Below, piece after piece: positions 26,899 to 36,341 of a stretch of DNA of 46,742 nucleotides (its first letter is position 1; every line of letters begins with the position of its first letter). The DNA is taken from positions 1 to 46,742 of the forward strand of contig JAJFJV010000030.1 in assembly GCA_021773635.1 (NCBI GenBank). The letters are read 5' to 3'. This DNA comes from Gammaproteobacteria bacterium (GTDB lineage: Bacteria > Pseudomonadota > Gammaproteobacteria > HK1). The notes under the pieces were generated by a model. The model was not told the origin of the DNA and made no database searches. It was given only the letters and a program-made list of their open reading frames with translations. A program made the translations under genes and the position numbers.

Positions 26899-27659
26899 AA
26901 ATTCTCGTGGTTGATGACGAGCCGCCCGCACGCCAGCGCCTCCTCAACCTGCTGGCCAGACTCCAGCCAGACAGCATGGTGCGAGAAGCGAGCAATGGCG
27001 TGGAAGCCCTGAAGGCAGTCTCGGATGATGCCCCGGATGTGGTGCTGATGGACATCCGTATGCCCGCAATGGACGGCCTTGAGGCCGCCACTCATCTCGC
27101 GGCATTACCGGCACCCCCGGCGGTGATTTTTACCACCGCCTACGATGCTCATGCCCTCGCGGCCTTTGAAGCCCAGGCCATAGACTACCTGTTAAAACCG
27201 ATCCGCCGGGAGCGACTGCAGACCGCCCTGGAACGGGTGCCCAGGCTGGAGCAAAACAGCGTCAGCAAGCTTCAGGCGATGTGCGGCGATGTGCGCAGTT
27301 ATCTGAGCACCCATCTGCATGGTGAACTGCACCTGATACCGGTAAACGAGATCCGCTACCTCTGCGCCGAGGATAAATACGTCAGTGTCGGTTTTCCCGA
27401 TAATGAATACCCGGTGGAGGATTCACTGCAGGCCCTGGAAGCCGAATTTCCCGAGCATTTCCTGCGCGTACACCGCAATGCCCTGGTTGCCCATGCCTTT
27501 ATTAGCGGGCTGGAGAAGGGCCCGAGCGGCAAGCCCCACATCCGTCTCGCCGGGGTGCCCCGAACCATTGCCGTCAGCCGGCGACTCCTGCCTGCAATCA
27601 GACGCCAATTGAAGGCGCTGGCCCAGGGACATCCACCATTGAAGCAGGCCAGCACATGA
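26895..27659 (+). CDS. algR: AlgR-type LytTR response regulator
   Basis: 254 residues. The receiver domain has the acidic pair and phospho-acceptor (VVDDEPPARQRL; Asp53 in VLMDIRMP) and the conserved Lys of LLKP near 101. A C-terminal LytTR DNA-binding domain (about 145-245) includes IRYLCAEDKYVSV, FLRVHRNALVAHAFI and the RRLLPAIR end helix. It overlaps the kinase gene by four bases and the CheW-like gene by four, so it is part of one coupled operon. In Pseudomonas hemC follows algR; here Pil-Chp-like genes do. Confidence 0.96.
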   Translation: MKILVVDDEPPARQRLLNLLARLQPDSMVREASNGVEALKAVSDDAPDVVLMDIRMPAMDGLEAATHLAALPAPPAVIFTTAYDAHALAAFEAQAIDYLLKPIRRERLQTALERVPRLEQNSVSKLQAMCGDVRSYLSTHLHGELHLIPVNEIRYLCAEDKYVSVGFPDNEYPVEDSLQALEAEFPEHFLRVHRNALVAHAFISGLEKGPSGKPHIRLAGVPRTIAVSRRLLPAIRRQLKALAQGHPPLKQAST

Positions 27660-28201
27660 TATCCGGGACCGACCCTGCCAGCGTCCTGGCAAAGATCGAA
27701 ATGCGTGTGCGTACCCGCCAGCACACCCTGCCAGAAATCCAGCCAGCGAATGAAAACCCAAGCCGTTTTCTGGGATTTCATCTTGGCAAAACCCGGCTGG
27801 CCGTTGCCGCCACGCGCGTGCTGAAATCCCCACTCTCCACCCGCGTTCCCGGCGCTCCCCCCTGGTTGTGGGGGGTAGCCGGGCTACATGGTTATCCACT
27901 CCCCATTCTCAACTTTGCTGCGCTATGCCAATGCCATACTCCAGGGCAGACGGCTGGCGAGGACGCCCGGGTGCTGGTGATCCACCATCGACAGTCAAGC
28001 TGCGGTCTGCTGGTGGATTCAATCCACGGATTGCTGCTCCCCAATGAACTGAGTGACACGCCACCACCGGGTATGGAGCCGGGGATCACAAGCTACCTGC
28101 AGGGAGCTTGTTACTGCGATGACACCCTTTGGGGAGTCGTGGACTGTGCCCGAATATTTCACCGTCTGGTGCCCATGAAACATCTGGAGAAGGCGGGATG
28201 A
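27656..28201 (+). CDS. CheW-like coupling protein (PilI-like)
   Basis: 181 residues. After a variable lead (about 1-38), the CheW fold can be followed: RFLGFHLGKTRLAVAATRVLKS, PWLWGVAGLHGYPLPILNFAAL, VLVIHHRQSSCGLLVDSIHGL and the closing WGVVDCARIF. It couples a receptor to a CheA-type kinase. Its position before a PilJ-like gene matches pilI. It overlaps algR and the receptor gene by four bases each. Confidence 0.88.
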   Translation: MISGTDPASVLAKIEMRVRTRQHTLPEIQPANENPSRFLGFHLGKTRLAVAATRVLKSPLSTRVPGAPPWLWGVAGLHGYPLPILNFAALCQCHTPGQTAGEDARVLVIHHRQSSCGLLVDSIHGLLLPNELSDTPPPGMEPGITSYLQGACYCDDTLWGVVDCARIFHRLVPMKHLEKAG

Positions 28202-30156
28202 GTTTACGTTTCAGGGGCGTACTATTTTTAGGGTTTCTCGCCGTCAGCCTGGGCTGCTTTTATCTGCTGGGTCGCGCCCAGGCAGAGGATGCGGAATTTC
28301 TCAGGCGTACTGCGGGCCTGCAAGCGCAGCTGGGAAGCCTCACCTATCAGGCGGCAAACCTGGATCGCGCACAGCCGGCGGCCCTCCATACCATGGGCAG
28401 GCTACGGGATGAGCTGGAAACCGCTTTGCGTATCCAGCGCCCTGACCTGCTGGAATCAGTGTGGAAAAACCTGCGTGACGATGTCGATATGTTACTCGCT
28501 GAAGCCCCCGTCAGGCGCACGCTGATGGAGGACATCGCCACCCTGCAGATCGCCATGAACCAGGCGCAGGAACTCAGTTGGCGGCTCGAAAACATCGGCA
28601 GTGACCCCTGGATAGAAAGGCGAGCGGCGCACCACCAACTCCTCATCGCGAACATGGAAATCGCTCTGGCGCACCTGCGCGAGGACGGCAATACCCTCGG
28701 ACTCGAAGCCAACCTGGTGGAACTGGGACGTTCTATCCATCAGCTTCTTAACGAGGCCCCATCAGAAAATGCCGGAGTGGAAACAAAAGAAATGGCCCGC
28801 GACCAGCTGGAGGATCTGTCCGTATTGCTACGGGAACATGCCGCCCTGTTCCGCCACGTTATCCAGCAATCCGGTACCTTCGTCTCTTTTCGCGAAGTGC
28901 AAAAAGCCATCAATCACGGCACCTTCCTGCTGCGGGAGGAACTCACCGCCGCAGTGCGCCAATTAGGGGAGCAAGTCAGCCGGCGAACGATCTCCCTGCC
29001 CTTGGTCCTGAACCTGCTGGGAATCACCTCCTTGGCGCTGGCACTCCTGATCATCGAGTTACTCCGTATTGCGCGAGTGCAAGCAAACAGGGCGACCCGG
29101 CTACAGAAATATCGTCGTCAGTCCCGTGCTGCCATTGGTGAAATTTCAGAGGCCATCGGGGAACTGGTAGGGGCCCCGGACCATCCCATGGCACTACGCC
29201 ACGACCGTTATGGTGATATTGTCGAGGCCATCAACGAACTACTGGAGGCGCGCGGAAAACGATACACACTGGTTTCGGCCCAGGCCCACGAATTGAGCGG
29301 CATGGCCACTGCCGCGCAGGAAGCCACCAAGGGCCTGCTGACGCTCACACAGTTGCAGCAAAAAAACCAGCGAAATTCCCGTGATGGACTACACGAGGCC
29401 AGCCGGGCACTGCGTCAGACCGCCGCGGAGGCGCGCAGTTTTGGCGAGAGCCTTGGCCGGATACAGGGTGCCATTGATGCTGAACTTAAAGCACTCTCGG
29501 CAGACGGTGATGTGCTGCGGCTGGGAATGAAGGGCTTCGCACAGGCACAGACCGTCCTGACCCAGTCGGACGCCCCACTGCACAGGCTGCACCAGCTGCT
29601 GCATGAAATGGGAGAACTCACCGAGGCATGTAATATCCTGGCTATTAACGCGGCCTTGCTCAGCGCCTCGAATGGGGAACGCCGGGATGATGAGCTGACA
29701 CCCGATATTGAGCACATCCAAAGCCATGTGGGCCAGATCAGCCAGGGCAGCCGCAAAGCTGTAGCTGAGCTGGAGCAGATGCAAGAACATGGGCTTTCTG
29801 TCCGGGAAATCACCCGCCAGAACAGGGAAAAGATGGCTACCCACTCGCACCAAAACGAAGAACGCATGGATACCCTGCAGACCCTGAGTAGCCGCATGCG
29901 CAGCCTCGCCAATCAGTCAACTGACCTGCTACGTGCGGCCGAAACCGCCGACCAGGCCATCGCTACCAACGACCCCGCCACAGAAGCTATCGAGGAAACC
30001 GCGGTACGAGAGGTTTCCGACTGGCTCACGAGCATGGCTGAATTAGCAGGTGCACTGCAGACGGACCTGCGCGAACTTCATACCCTGCCCAATCAGACGA
30101 CCACCCGGCAAAATGGCACTCGCAAGCACGTGAATGGCGGCACTCATCATGAATGA
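28198..30156 (+). CDS. PilJ-like chemoreceptor with degenerate signalling tip
   Basis: 652 residues from ATG 28198 (ATGA overlap). Membrane helices at about 7-23 and 265-285 enclose an all-helical periplasmic domain resembling PilJ. The cytoplasmic part is a long coiled coil. The region where methyl-accepting proteins have their hairpin tip reads ACNILAINAALLSAS followed by NGERRDDELTPDIEHIQ (about 476-505). The NLLALNAAIEA core is recognisable, but the highly conserved ARAGE...GFAVVADEVR part is lost. No methylation sites or CheR/CheB genes are evident. It probably docks to the neighbouring CheW-like and ChpA-like proteins, but normal kinase control is doubtful. Confidence 0.85.
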   Translation: MSLRFRGVLFLGFLAVSLGCFYLLGRAQAEDAEFLRRTAGLQAQLGSLTYQAANLDRAQPAALHTMGRLRDELETALRIQRPDLLESVWKNLRDDVDMLLAEAPVRRTLMEDIATLQIAMNQAQELSWRLENIGSDPWIERRAAHHQLLIANMEIALAHLREDGNTLGLEANLVELGRSIHQLLNEAPSENAGVETKEMARDQLEDLSVLLREHAALFRHVIQQSGTFVSFREVQKAINHGTFLLREELTAAVRQLGEQVSRRTISLPLVLNLLGITSLALALLIIELLRIARVQANRATRLQKYRRQSRAAIGEISEAIGELVGAPDHPMALRHDRYGDIVEAINELLEARGKRYTLVSAQAHELSGMATAAQEATKGLLTLTQLQQKNQRNSRDGLHEASRALRQTAAEARSFGESLGRIQGAIDAELKALSADGDVLRLGMKGFAQAQTVLTQSDAPLHRLHQLLHEMGELTEACNILAINAALLSASNGERRDDELTPDIEHIQSHVGQISQGSRKAVAELEQMQEHGLSVREITRQNREKMATHSHQNEERMDTLQTLSSRMRSLANQSTDLLRAAETADQAIATNDPATEAIEETAVREVSDWLTSMAELAGALQTDLRELHTLPNQTTTRQNGTRKHVNGGTHHE

Positions 30157-32563
30157 TCACAAGTCCACTGCCTTGCCCCCCGTCTGGGCGGAACATCTGA
30201 ACGAGGCGACCCAGTGGCTGGGTGCTTATGTGGAGGGCTCCCGTGGACCCGAGGCCTTGCGAGCTTTCGCTGCGACCCTTTTGCGCCTTGCCCGGCTCAC
30301 AGATATTGCTACGAATGCGGGAGCGGTTAAATCCTTTGAAGCCATCGCCACCCTGGCCCAGGCGCTTAGCGGTAGCAGCGGCCCCGCCAGCGAGGAAGGC
30401 AACCACCATCTACAGATCGCGTTTAGCTCGGTACCCGGGCGCTTGGCGGCGATGCACCAAAACACACCCTTTGAGAACGGCACTTCGATGCCACCCAAAG
30501 TGCTGGCAAGCGCCCTGCGGGTACGTAATAACGACGCCCTGCTGGAACATCTGGAGGCCGGAATTCCCCATCAGGCCAGCCAGCAACTTCCGCCGGGTGA
30601 CGCGGGAAAGTCCCGGCTTCGGCAGCTCCGCGGATACTTCCAGCGCAGTCTGACTGGCTGGCTGCGCAACCCCGCGGGCACGGCTCATACCGCGCTAATG
30701 GCGCAAGTGCTGGGTGAATTGGGGCAACACACCCCGATACAGGAACAGGGCAATCTTTGGTGGTGTGGGCAAAGCATTGCCATGGCCCTGATGGCCGGAC
30801 AGCTACGTGCCACACCACCACTGCGCCGCACGCTCTTCCGGCTGGATGGTGAATTGCGTGCGCTGCAGCAAGACCAGTCACCTTCCCAAACTACCCCGGC
30901 ACTCTGCCACGACCTGCTGTTTTACTGCTTGCTTGCCGGCCCGGCCAACCCACGCGCCCGGGCTTTGCACCAAGTGCTGGCGGCGGGCGTAAAAACGCAG
31001 CAGGCAACGCCCACCCGAGATACATCAACTCAGGAAGAGGTAGAAATCCCGGAACACCTGCAGGCAGATATAGATCATGCCCGTAACCTGCTCCGGCGTA
31101 TCGATGGAAACACTGCAGAATCTGAGGCGCAGTTTCAAGATGCCCCCAGCTCCGGTCACACCGATCCTGAAAGCATCCCCGCCTATGTGGATGCCGAAGC
31201 CCTGCGACAGTTTTTTGACCGTGCCGGCGAAATCAAGGAAACACAATTTCGCATGGAACAACAGGGCGGTGCCGTCGACAATGGCCTGAAGCGCATGGAA
31301 GACACCATCCTCACCCTCAAGACCCAGTTAGAACGCATCGAAGGGCCCATGGAACCACACGCCGAGGTGATTGCCGACAAGCGGCATGGGCGAGACCCCG
31401 GCGGGCAGCTCAACGCCAGCCTTAGCGAAAGCATGGATACACTACGCTCCGCCCATGACCAGCTGCTGGACCTGAAACGGGATTCAAACTCCCTGCTGGA
31501 CCACCAGCACCAGCTCGGCTCTGAACTGGACCAGGTATTGGTCCGATTACGGATGTTGCCCTTCCACCACCTGCTGCCCACGCTTCGGGAATTTGTTGCG
31601 GAGCAGGTGGCGCGCCACCCCGGAAAGGCGCTTGAACTCTCCGTGCTTGGGGAGGAAGTGCAGCTGGAGCGGAGCCTGCTGGAACCCCTGGAAAAACTGC
31701 TGAAGACCCTTATCGCAAGCGCCATCTCGGGGGGTATGGAAAGGGCCGAAGCGCGCAGCGAATTGAGCCAGGAGAAAACCGGCTATCTCCATCTGGTGCT
31801 CACCCAGGAAAAAGCCGGGCTTTGTATCCAGCTCTGGGATGATGGCACCACCCCGGATCACCCGGAGATTTTGCGCAGGGCAGTTGCTCGCGGCGTGCTG
31901 GAGGCCGAGGACAAACCCTCTACCGAGGCGATACTACAATGCCTGAGCCACCCGGCAATGGCACGCGAGGCACCCACTTTCCCACGCATAAAGGGATTGA
32001 TAGAGAGTGCCCATGCCGCTCACGCCCTCGGTGGCAGCCTCCGGCTTGCCACTAACCCTGGCGGTGGCCTAAAGGCCATTGTCACACTCGGCACCCAGCC
32101 CAGTGTGGGCGAAGTGTTGCTCATCGAACTCCATGATGAAGCCTACGCCATACGGCTGAATGACATCCGGGGACTGACCCGCATCAGCCACGAGGAGCTG
32201 GAAGCATTGGCCGGTCATCAACCGCTGCAACACGTACACCAGGAACGCAGCTATCGGTGCGTCGAACTAAGGCACGCACTGGGCGTGCCGGCTAACGACG
32301 ACACCACAACCCCACACTCCCGACCGGCATTGCTGGTGGAGGGCATCAACGGACCCCGCGCAATACTTGTAGATCGGATCCACGGGCGCAGGCAGGCGCT
32401 GGTGCAGCCTATCGCGCCCCCCCTCAATACCCTCCCGCTACTCGCCGGCTCCACCATCAGTGAGCAGGGGCGTGTGATCTTCGTGCTGGATCTGGAGGCC
32501 CTGGATCCTCCCCGGCTTCCCGCCGGAGAAAGCGACACCAGCAACCATCCTGCACCGCCTTAG
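30149..32563 (+). CDS. ChpA/CheA-like protein, apparently inactive kinase
   Basis: 804 residues from ATG 30149 (ATG 30134 is possible). Residues about 1-300 are an all-helical region like FimL or the ChpA N-terminus, without an HPt His motif. About 355-400 match the ChpA dimer helix (DAEALRQFFDRAGEIKETQF). About 450-620 match the CheA ATPase (LVRLRMLPFHHLLPTLREF), but the N-box reads LLKTLIASAISGGME where active kinases have LRNAVDHGIE, and the GRGVGMD G-box is gone. About 650-790 is a CheW-like regulatory domain. There is no receiver domain. It looks like a scaffold derived from ChpA. Confidence 0.86.
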   Translation: MNDHKSTALPPVWAEHLNEATQWLGAYVEGSRGPEALRAFAATLLRLARLTDIATNAGAVKSFEAIATLAQALSGSSGPASEEGNHHLQIAFSSVPGRLAAMHQNTPFENGTSMPPKVLASALRVRNNDALLEHLEAGIPHQASQQLPPGDAGKSRLRQLRGYFQRSLTGWLRNPAGTAHTALMAQVLGELGQHTPIQEQGNLWWCGQSIAMALMAGQLRATPPLRRTLFRLDGELRALQQDQSPSQTTPALCHDLLFYCLLAGPANPRARALHQVLAAGVKTQQATPTRDTSTQEEVEIPEHLQADIDHARNLLRRIDGNTAESEAQFQDAPSSGHTDPESIPAYVDAEALRQFFDRAGEIKETQFRMEQQGGAVDNGLKRMEDTILTLKTQLERIEGPMEPHAEVIADKRHGRDPGGQLNASLSESMDTLRSAHDQLLDLKRDSNSLLDHQHQLGSELDQVLVRLRMLPFHHLLPTLREFVAEQVARHPGKALELSVLGEEVQLERSLLEPLEKLLKTLIASAISGGMERAEARSELSQEKTGYLHLVLTQEKAGLCIQLWDDGTTPDHPEILRRAVARGVLEAEDKPSTEAILQCLSHPAMAREAPTFPRIKGLIESAHAAHALGGSLRLATNPGGGLKAIVTLGTQPSVGEVLLIELHDEAYAIRLNDIRGLTRISHEELEALAGHQPLQHVHQERSYRCVELRHALGVPANDDTTTPHSRPALLVEGINGPRAILVDRIHGRRQALVQPIAPPLNTLPLLAGSTISEQGRVIFVLDLEALDPPRLPAGESDTSNHPAPP

Positions 32564-32569
32564 TTCACG

Positions 32570-32989
32570 GTGGAAAAAGAGTGCATAAACTGCCTGCTCC
32601 TGCCCCTTGCCACGGGCAGGCTACTGGTACCGGCCGCCCTGGTGGCCCACGTACAACCCTTGGAACAGCCCATCATTCAGCGCGACGACGGGCCCCCATG
32701 GCTTGTGGGGAATATTGATTGGCGTAATCATCAGTTGCCCGTCATCGCACCCGACCATCGCGCTTCTGAGACTATAGCCATCTTGCACACCCTGGAACCA
32801 GAGACAGGACCCGAATTCTTTGCCTGCCTGCTTTCGGAACTCCCGCGATTTCTTCAATTCCCAAGGCAAGGCATTTCCTGGAGCAAACAAGAAGATCGCC
32901 CGCTGCCCTGCGTCGTGGGTGCGGTGCAACTGGATGACGGACCCGCGTGGATTCCGGATCTGGAAGGTCTGGAAGCCGCCCTGCAATAG
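32570..32989 (+). CDS. Short CheW-like protein (ChpC-like)
   Basis: 139 residues, start GTG 32570, six bases after the ChpA-like gene. It is recognisable as a CheW-like fold from LLLPLATGRLLVPAALVAHV, PPWLVGNIDWRNHQLPVIAP and the closing GPAWIPDLEGLEAAL. It takes the place of chpC as the last gene of the Pil-Chp-like order. A second coupling protein often links an additional receptor or regulator to the array. Convergent with the beta-barrel gene; no clear terminator in the 101-bp gap. Confidence 0.82.
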   Translation: MEKECINCLLLPLATGRLLVPAALVAHVQPLEQPIIQRDDGPPWLVGNIDWRNHQLPVIAPDHRASETIAILHTLEPETGPEFFACLLSELPRFLQFPRQGISWSKQEDRPLPCVVGAVQLDDGPAWIPDLEGLEAALQ

Positions 32990-33090
32990 CTACGGTCTAA
33001 TATTTTTTTGCAGTGGAATTCAAAGGTGCCCGTGCTCCGCCTGGAATCTCTGACACACCCATCGTAACGATTGGAATTATTCGGTGCGTG

Positions 33091-35583
33091 TTAGAAATTG
33101 ATCCGGTATCCCGCGTTCACAAAATAGCTGCGGGTAATTTCCGCGCTTCCAGCCCGCCGGTCCTTGGCCCATTCACCCCCCACCTCTGCCTCGAAACGCA
33201 CCTGTTTCTTCCAGCGATTTTCTACCCGCAGCGACGGCGTAAGGGTAAACCGCTCACCCGTATCCCGCTTGTTCTGGCGGTAGGACAGGGTTGCCTTGGG
33301 ATTGATGCGAAACGCCCGTGTAAACGGGTATCGGGTGTTGATATTGAGGCTCACGGTGTCCGAGGTATTGACGTCAGAATAGCGCAGCCCAAGGATACCG
33401 ATGTCGCCCTCCTTAAGTAATCCGCTACCGATAAGCTGGGTACTAATGAAAAAATCATAACCACTGCTCGATGTTCCATCGATACCACCATTTAGCAGTT
33501 TGCTGTTGAGGGAAGCATCCGTGCCGGAGGTATGGCTTACGTTGGCATCGCCGGTAATCTGAAATTTCTCACTCAGCGGGCGCGATGCACCCAGGGTGAA
33601 CGATGTGGTGGTCGCAGCACGATCACGGGCAAACTGCCGCAATTCATCCTTACTGAAGGTTCCGAGCGCATCGGAGATGGATAAAATACTGGTGCCCGCC
33701 GCATTGAGTTGCTGCAGGGCATTACTGGTGGTCAGAATAGGGCTTTTGCGACGGTCAAAGGTGGCATTGAATGAGGTCCGGTCTGGCAGCGTCCAGGTTC
33801 CAAGCACCAGAAAGGTATTGAGGGTGCGGTAAGAAATATCGTAGTCCACCAGGCTGAACAGTGAACGCCCGGCGGAAAAATAGCGCGCTTCACCACCGGC
33901 AGCACGGCGATCCGTGATTCCGTCTACCTGCTGATCGATGACGAAGACATTAAAGTCCCAGCGTTCGTTAAAGGTCCCGAGATCGGCACTCAAGCCGGTG
34001 AAGTGCTTGTCTGTGGTAATCGTGGTGTCATCGGTATCATTAACGGGGTAGCCGAACACCGCGTTCAATTTCAGCTTGGGCGAAAACCCGTAACCCACCA
34101 ACGCACCATCAAAGCGTCCAAGCACACCGCCGGTGCTGCGCGACTGACGCCCCGCCCGCAAGGAGGCACGGCTTCCGCCCTTGTGAAAGGCATCAAAAAA
34201 TAACTCGCTGACAGAGGTGTCGCTGTCGGCTGCATCGAGAAAGTCGAGCTCGTGTCCGCCGGTGAACTGGAAGCGCAAATCGTAGTCCTTGCCACGCCGC
34301 CGGGCACTGAGATTCACATTGGTGGGCAATCTGGACTGCGTGATGGTTGTTCCCGCGGCCTGGGTACGCAGAATATCGCGCCGATAAAACTGCGAGAGCC
34401 CGCCAAAAACACGCCAGACCGGAGCCGCTGCGCGACGAGCTCGCCGGGTTTTCTTTCCCAATGATTTTTTGGGCGCCTTGCTGGCAGTTAATAAGCCCGC
34501 AAGCCGCTGCCGAACCCGCTCCGTCGCTTCACCCTCCGGATACTCCAAAAGATACTTTTTGTACTCCGCCTTGGCATGGGCAAGTTGTCCATTGCGCTCC
34601 CGGGCCAACGCCAGCAACTCCCGTGATTCACGCCGGTAGCGTCCCCCCGGCTCCCGCAAAATCCGGGTTAGCAGACGTATGGCACCGCGATAATTCTTTG
34701 CGGTCATTGCGTCCTTGGCTTCGCCAAACATCTGGCTCAGGCGGGTTTCTGACAAGCGCCGGGTAGCCTTCGGTATGGCGCTGGCCGCCTTCACCGGTGA
34801 TCGGGTTAATCTGCTTCGTAGCGGGGCCGACATTTCTCCCAGATGAGCGGCTATTTCCGTTGCCGGGGCCCGCTCAATCCATGTCTGTGGATAATCATTG
34901 CGGATTTTTTCTGCCATTTTTTTTGCGCTGGAAAAGCTCGGAAAGAAACCGAGACGCAGCCGATGCCACTCCTTTCCATCTTTGGTAAACGAGGTGGTGT
35001 AGAAAGCATAGCCACTTATCGCCGCCGGACGCACCAGCCGGTCAAGCACAAAGGCCTTTTGGGAAGACCGCAGGTTAAGCACGTAATGCCGACGCTCAGC
35101 CAGGCCTGCAGCGGGTGGGGTGATTTTCTTCGGCTTGGCAGCAATGCGGGGAGACAGGGGGATACTGATCACCACACTACGGAAATCACTGCCGTCATGG
35201 ACAGCGGCTTTGACGCCAGTTTTCAGACGGACCAGCAGTTCAGGAAAACCCGCGGTTTCCCCGTCAAATATGACTTCGGTAACAGGCACCGCGGCGGTCG
35301 CGTCCCAGGACAGGGACTCGCGTACTTTCAGCAGCGAACTTTCGGTGCCAGGCGCGGTAACCGGCTGCAATTGAATGCGTAACAGCCGCCCGCCCTCGGC
35401 AACCTGATGGGCCACATAGCGCACGGGGAAATTAAAGAGAATACTGAGATCAGCGGCGTCCTGGTGTTTCTCCACCCGGATCTCGGACAAAATTCTGGAA
35501 CCGACTTCTGCTGCCTGCAACGACGATGTGAATATGAATATGCCCGCTATCAAGACTACGCGGAAACCCGAAAAATAGCGCAA
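33091..35583 (-). CDS. Outer-membrane beta-barrel with SPOR and TPR regions
   Basis: 830 residues. Signal peptide (1-24, ends SLQAA). A beta-rich domain (25-145; NFPVRYVAHQ, DGSDFRSVVISIP) is shared with the small protein encoded upstream. A SPOR-like domain follows (about 165-245; YVLNLRSSQKAFVLDRLV, LRLGFFPSFSSAKKMAEKI), then a TPR-like stretch (275-365), a basic linker (KKTRRARRAA), and about 440 residues of alternating strands ending in Phe (NAGYRINF), the BAM signal of outer-membrane barrels. The last gene of the cytochrome operon, it could be the outer-membrane pore or anchor for the multihaem proteins. This is inference; it does not read as an MtrB-type porin. Confidence 0.8.
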   Translation of the reverse strand: MRYFSGFRVVLIAGIFIFTSSLQAAEVGSRILSEIRVEKHQDAADLSILFNFPVRYVAHQVAEGGRLLRIQLQPVTAPGTESSLLKVRESLSWDATAAVPVTEVIFDGETAGFPELLVRLKTGVKAAVHDGSDFRSVVISIPLSPRIAAKPKKITPPAAGLAERRHYVLNLRSSQKAFVLDRLVRPAAISGYAFYTTSFTKDGKEWHRLRLGFFPSFSSAKKMAEKIRNDYPQTWIERAPATEIAAHLGEMSAPLRSRLTRSPVKAASAIPKATRRLSETRLSQMFGEAKDAMTAKNYRGAIRLLTRILREPGGRYRRESRELLALARERNGQLAHAKAEYKKYLLEYPEGEATERVRQRLAGLLTASKAPKKSLGKKTRRARRAAAPVWRVFGGLSQFYRRDILRTQAAGTTITQSRLPTNVNLSARRRGKDYDLRFQFTGGHELDFLDAADSDTSVSELFFDAFHKGGSRASLRAGRQSRSTGGVLGRFDGALVGYGFSPKLKLNAVFGYPVNDTDDTTITTDKHFTGLSADLGTFNERWDFNVFVIDQQVDGITDRRAAGGEARYFSAGRSLFSLVDYDISYRTLNTFLVLGTWTLPDRTSFNATFDRRKSPILTTSNALQQLNAAGTSILSISDALGTFSKDELRQFARDRAATTTSFTLGASRPLSEKFQITGDANVSHTSGTDASLNSKLLNGGIDGTSSSGYDFFISTQLIGSGLLKEGDIGILGLRYSDVNTSDTVSLNINTRYPFTRAFRINPKATLSYRQNKRDTGERFTLTPSLRVENRWKKQVRFEAEVGGEWAKDRRAGSAEITRSYFVNAGYRINF

Positions 35584-35754
35584 AATCCCGCCTCCCTGTC
35601 ATACGCTCGTAGATATTCGTTTGCTTCGCCCGGCACTCGATCTGCCGAATCTTTATTATTATTTTCAGAAAGTTAACTAACTATCATTGATTACTAACAC
35701 ATATATGCATCGTAAACCACTATATTTTATGCCTTTTTGTGTCCTCGTCACACT

Positions 35755-36237
35755 TTAAGGAGTACAAGTGGCCGCGGACGAAGCCCCTGGAACAACGACA
35801 GTGATGCTGCGGAAATCGCCCCCCTGCGATACCGCCGCCCTTCGTGGCCCGGAAAATTCAAGATGTAATACGGGTCCGTTGGGTGAATTCCCCTGATAGA
35901 CCACGGCTTCTACCACATCATTCTCACCATTCTCGGGAAAGACGGCCTCCCGCTGCACCAGCACATCCTGGTCCCCGGGGTTTAGCCTAATCGGCCTGAG
36001 CTCAATGTGCAGCTCATCGTGGGCATGCAACGGGAAATGCCGCACATAGCGCACCGGAAAGCTGAAATCTATATTCACCACGAGACAACCATCGTCACGG
36101 GAATATAGCTGGGCTCCCTCCAGCACCCGGTCCCGCACGGGTTGCGCCATTAGCCAGAAGGCCGGCATAAGCCCAATGAGCAGCAGACCAGTCCACCAGG
36201 CGCACTTGCATCCACGACCACAAATTCGGGAAACCAT
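35755..36237 (-). CDS. Small membrane-anchored or exported protein, AMIN-like domain
   Basis: 160 residues from ATG 36237, preceded by GAGGGGG; the longer frame to GTG 36348 overlaps the cytochrome gene and adds residues before the hydrophobic segment (WWTGLLLIGLMPAFWLMAQ). The rest resembles the N-terminal domain of the beta-barrel protein downstream: INIDF-type VNIDFSFPVRYVRHFPLH, LHIELRPIRL and GGDFRSITVVVPG. Both are reminiscent of AMIN domains, which bind cell-wall components. A partner or adaptor for the barrel is plausible. No named family recognised. Confidence 0.72.
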   Translation of the reverse strand: MVSRICGRGCKCAWWTGLLLIGLMPAFWLMAQPVRDRVLEGAQLYSRDDGCLVVNIDFSFPVRYVRHFPLHAHDELHIELRPIRLNPGDQDVLVQREAVFPENGENDVVEAVVYQGNSPNGPVLHLEFSGPRRAAVSQGGDFRSITVVVPGASSAATCTP

Positions 36238-36341
36238 GGGCCTTACCCCCTCAGCGAAGAATCCGGGCGGTAACAATGTTGCTATTTCAGGTGTCGAGGC
36301 GCCCGAAATGGGATTGTCATAGCCGTTCGAGCCCTGTGTAT

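Noticed and set aside
30149-32563. HPt phosphotransfer domain in the ChpA-like protein.
   Set aside because: The His-containing stretches such as AHALGGSL lie in the ATPase-like region and lack the HTLKG context.
32990-33090. Bidirectional terminator between the CheW-like and barrel genes.
   Set aside because: There is a short T-run near 33003 but no stem before it.
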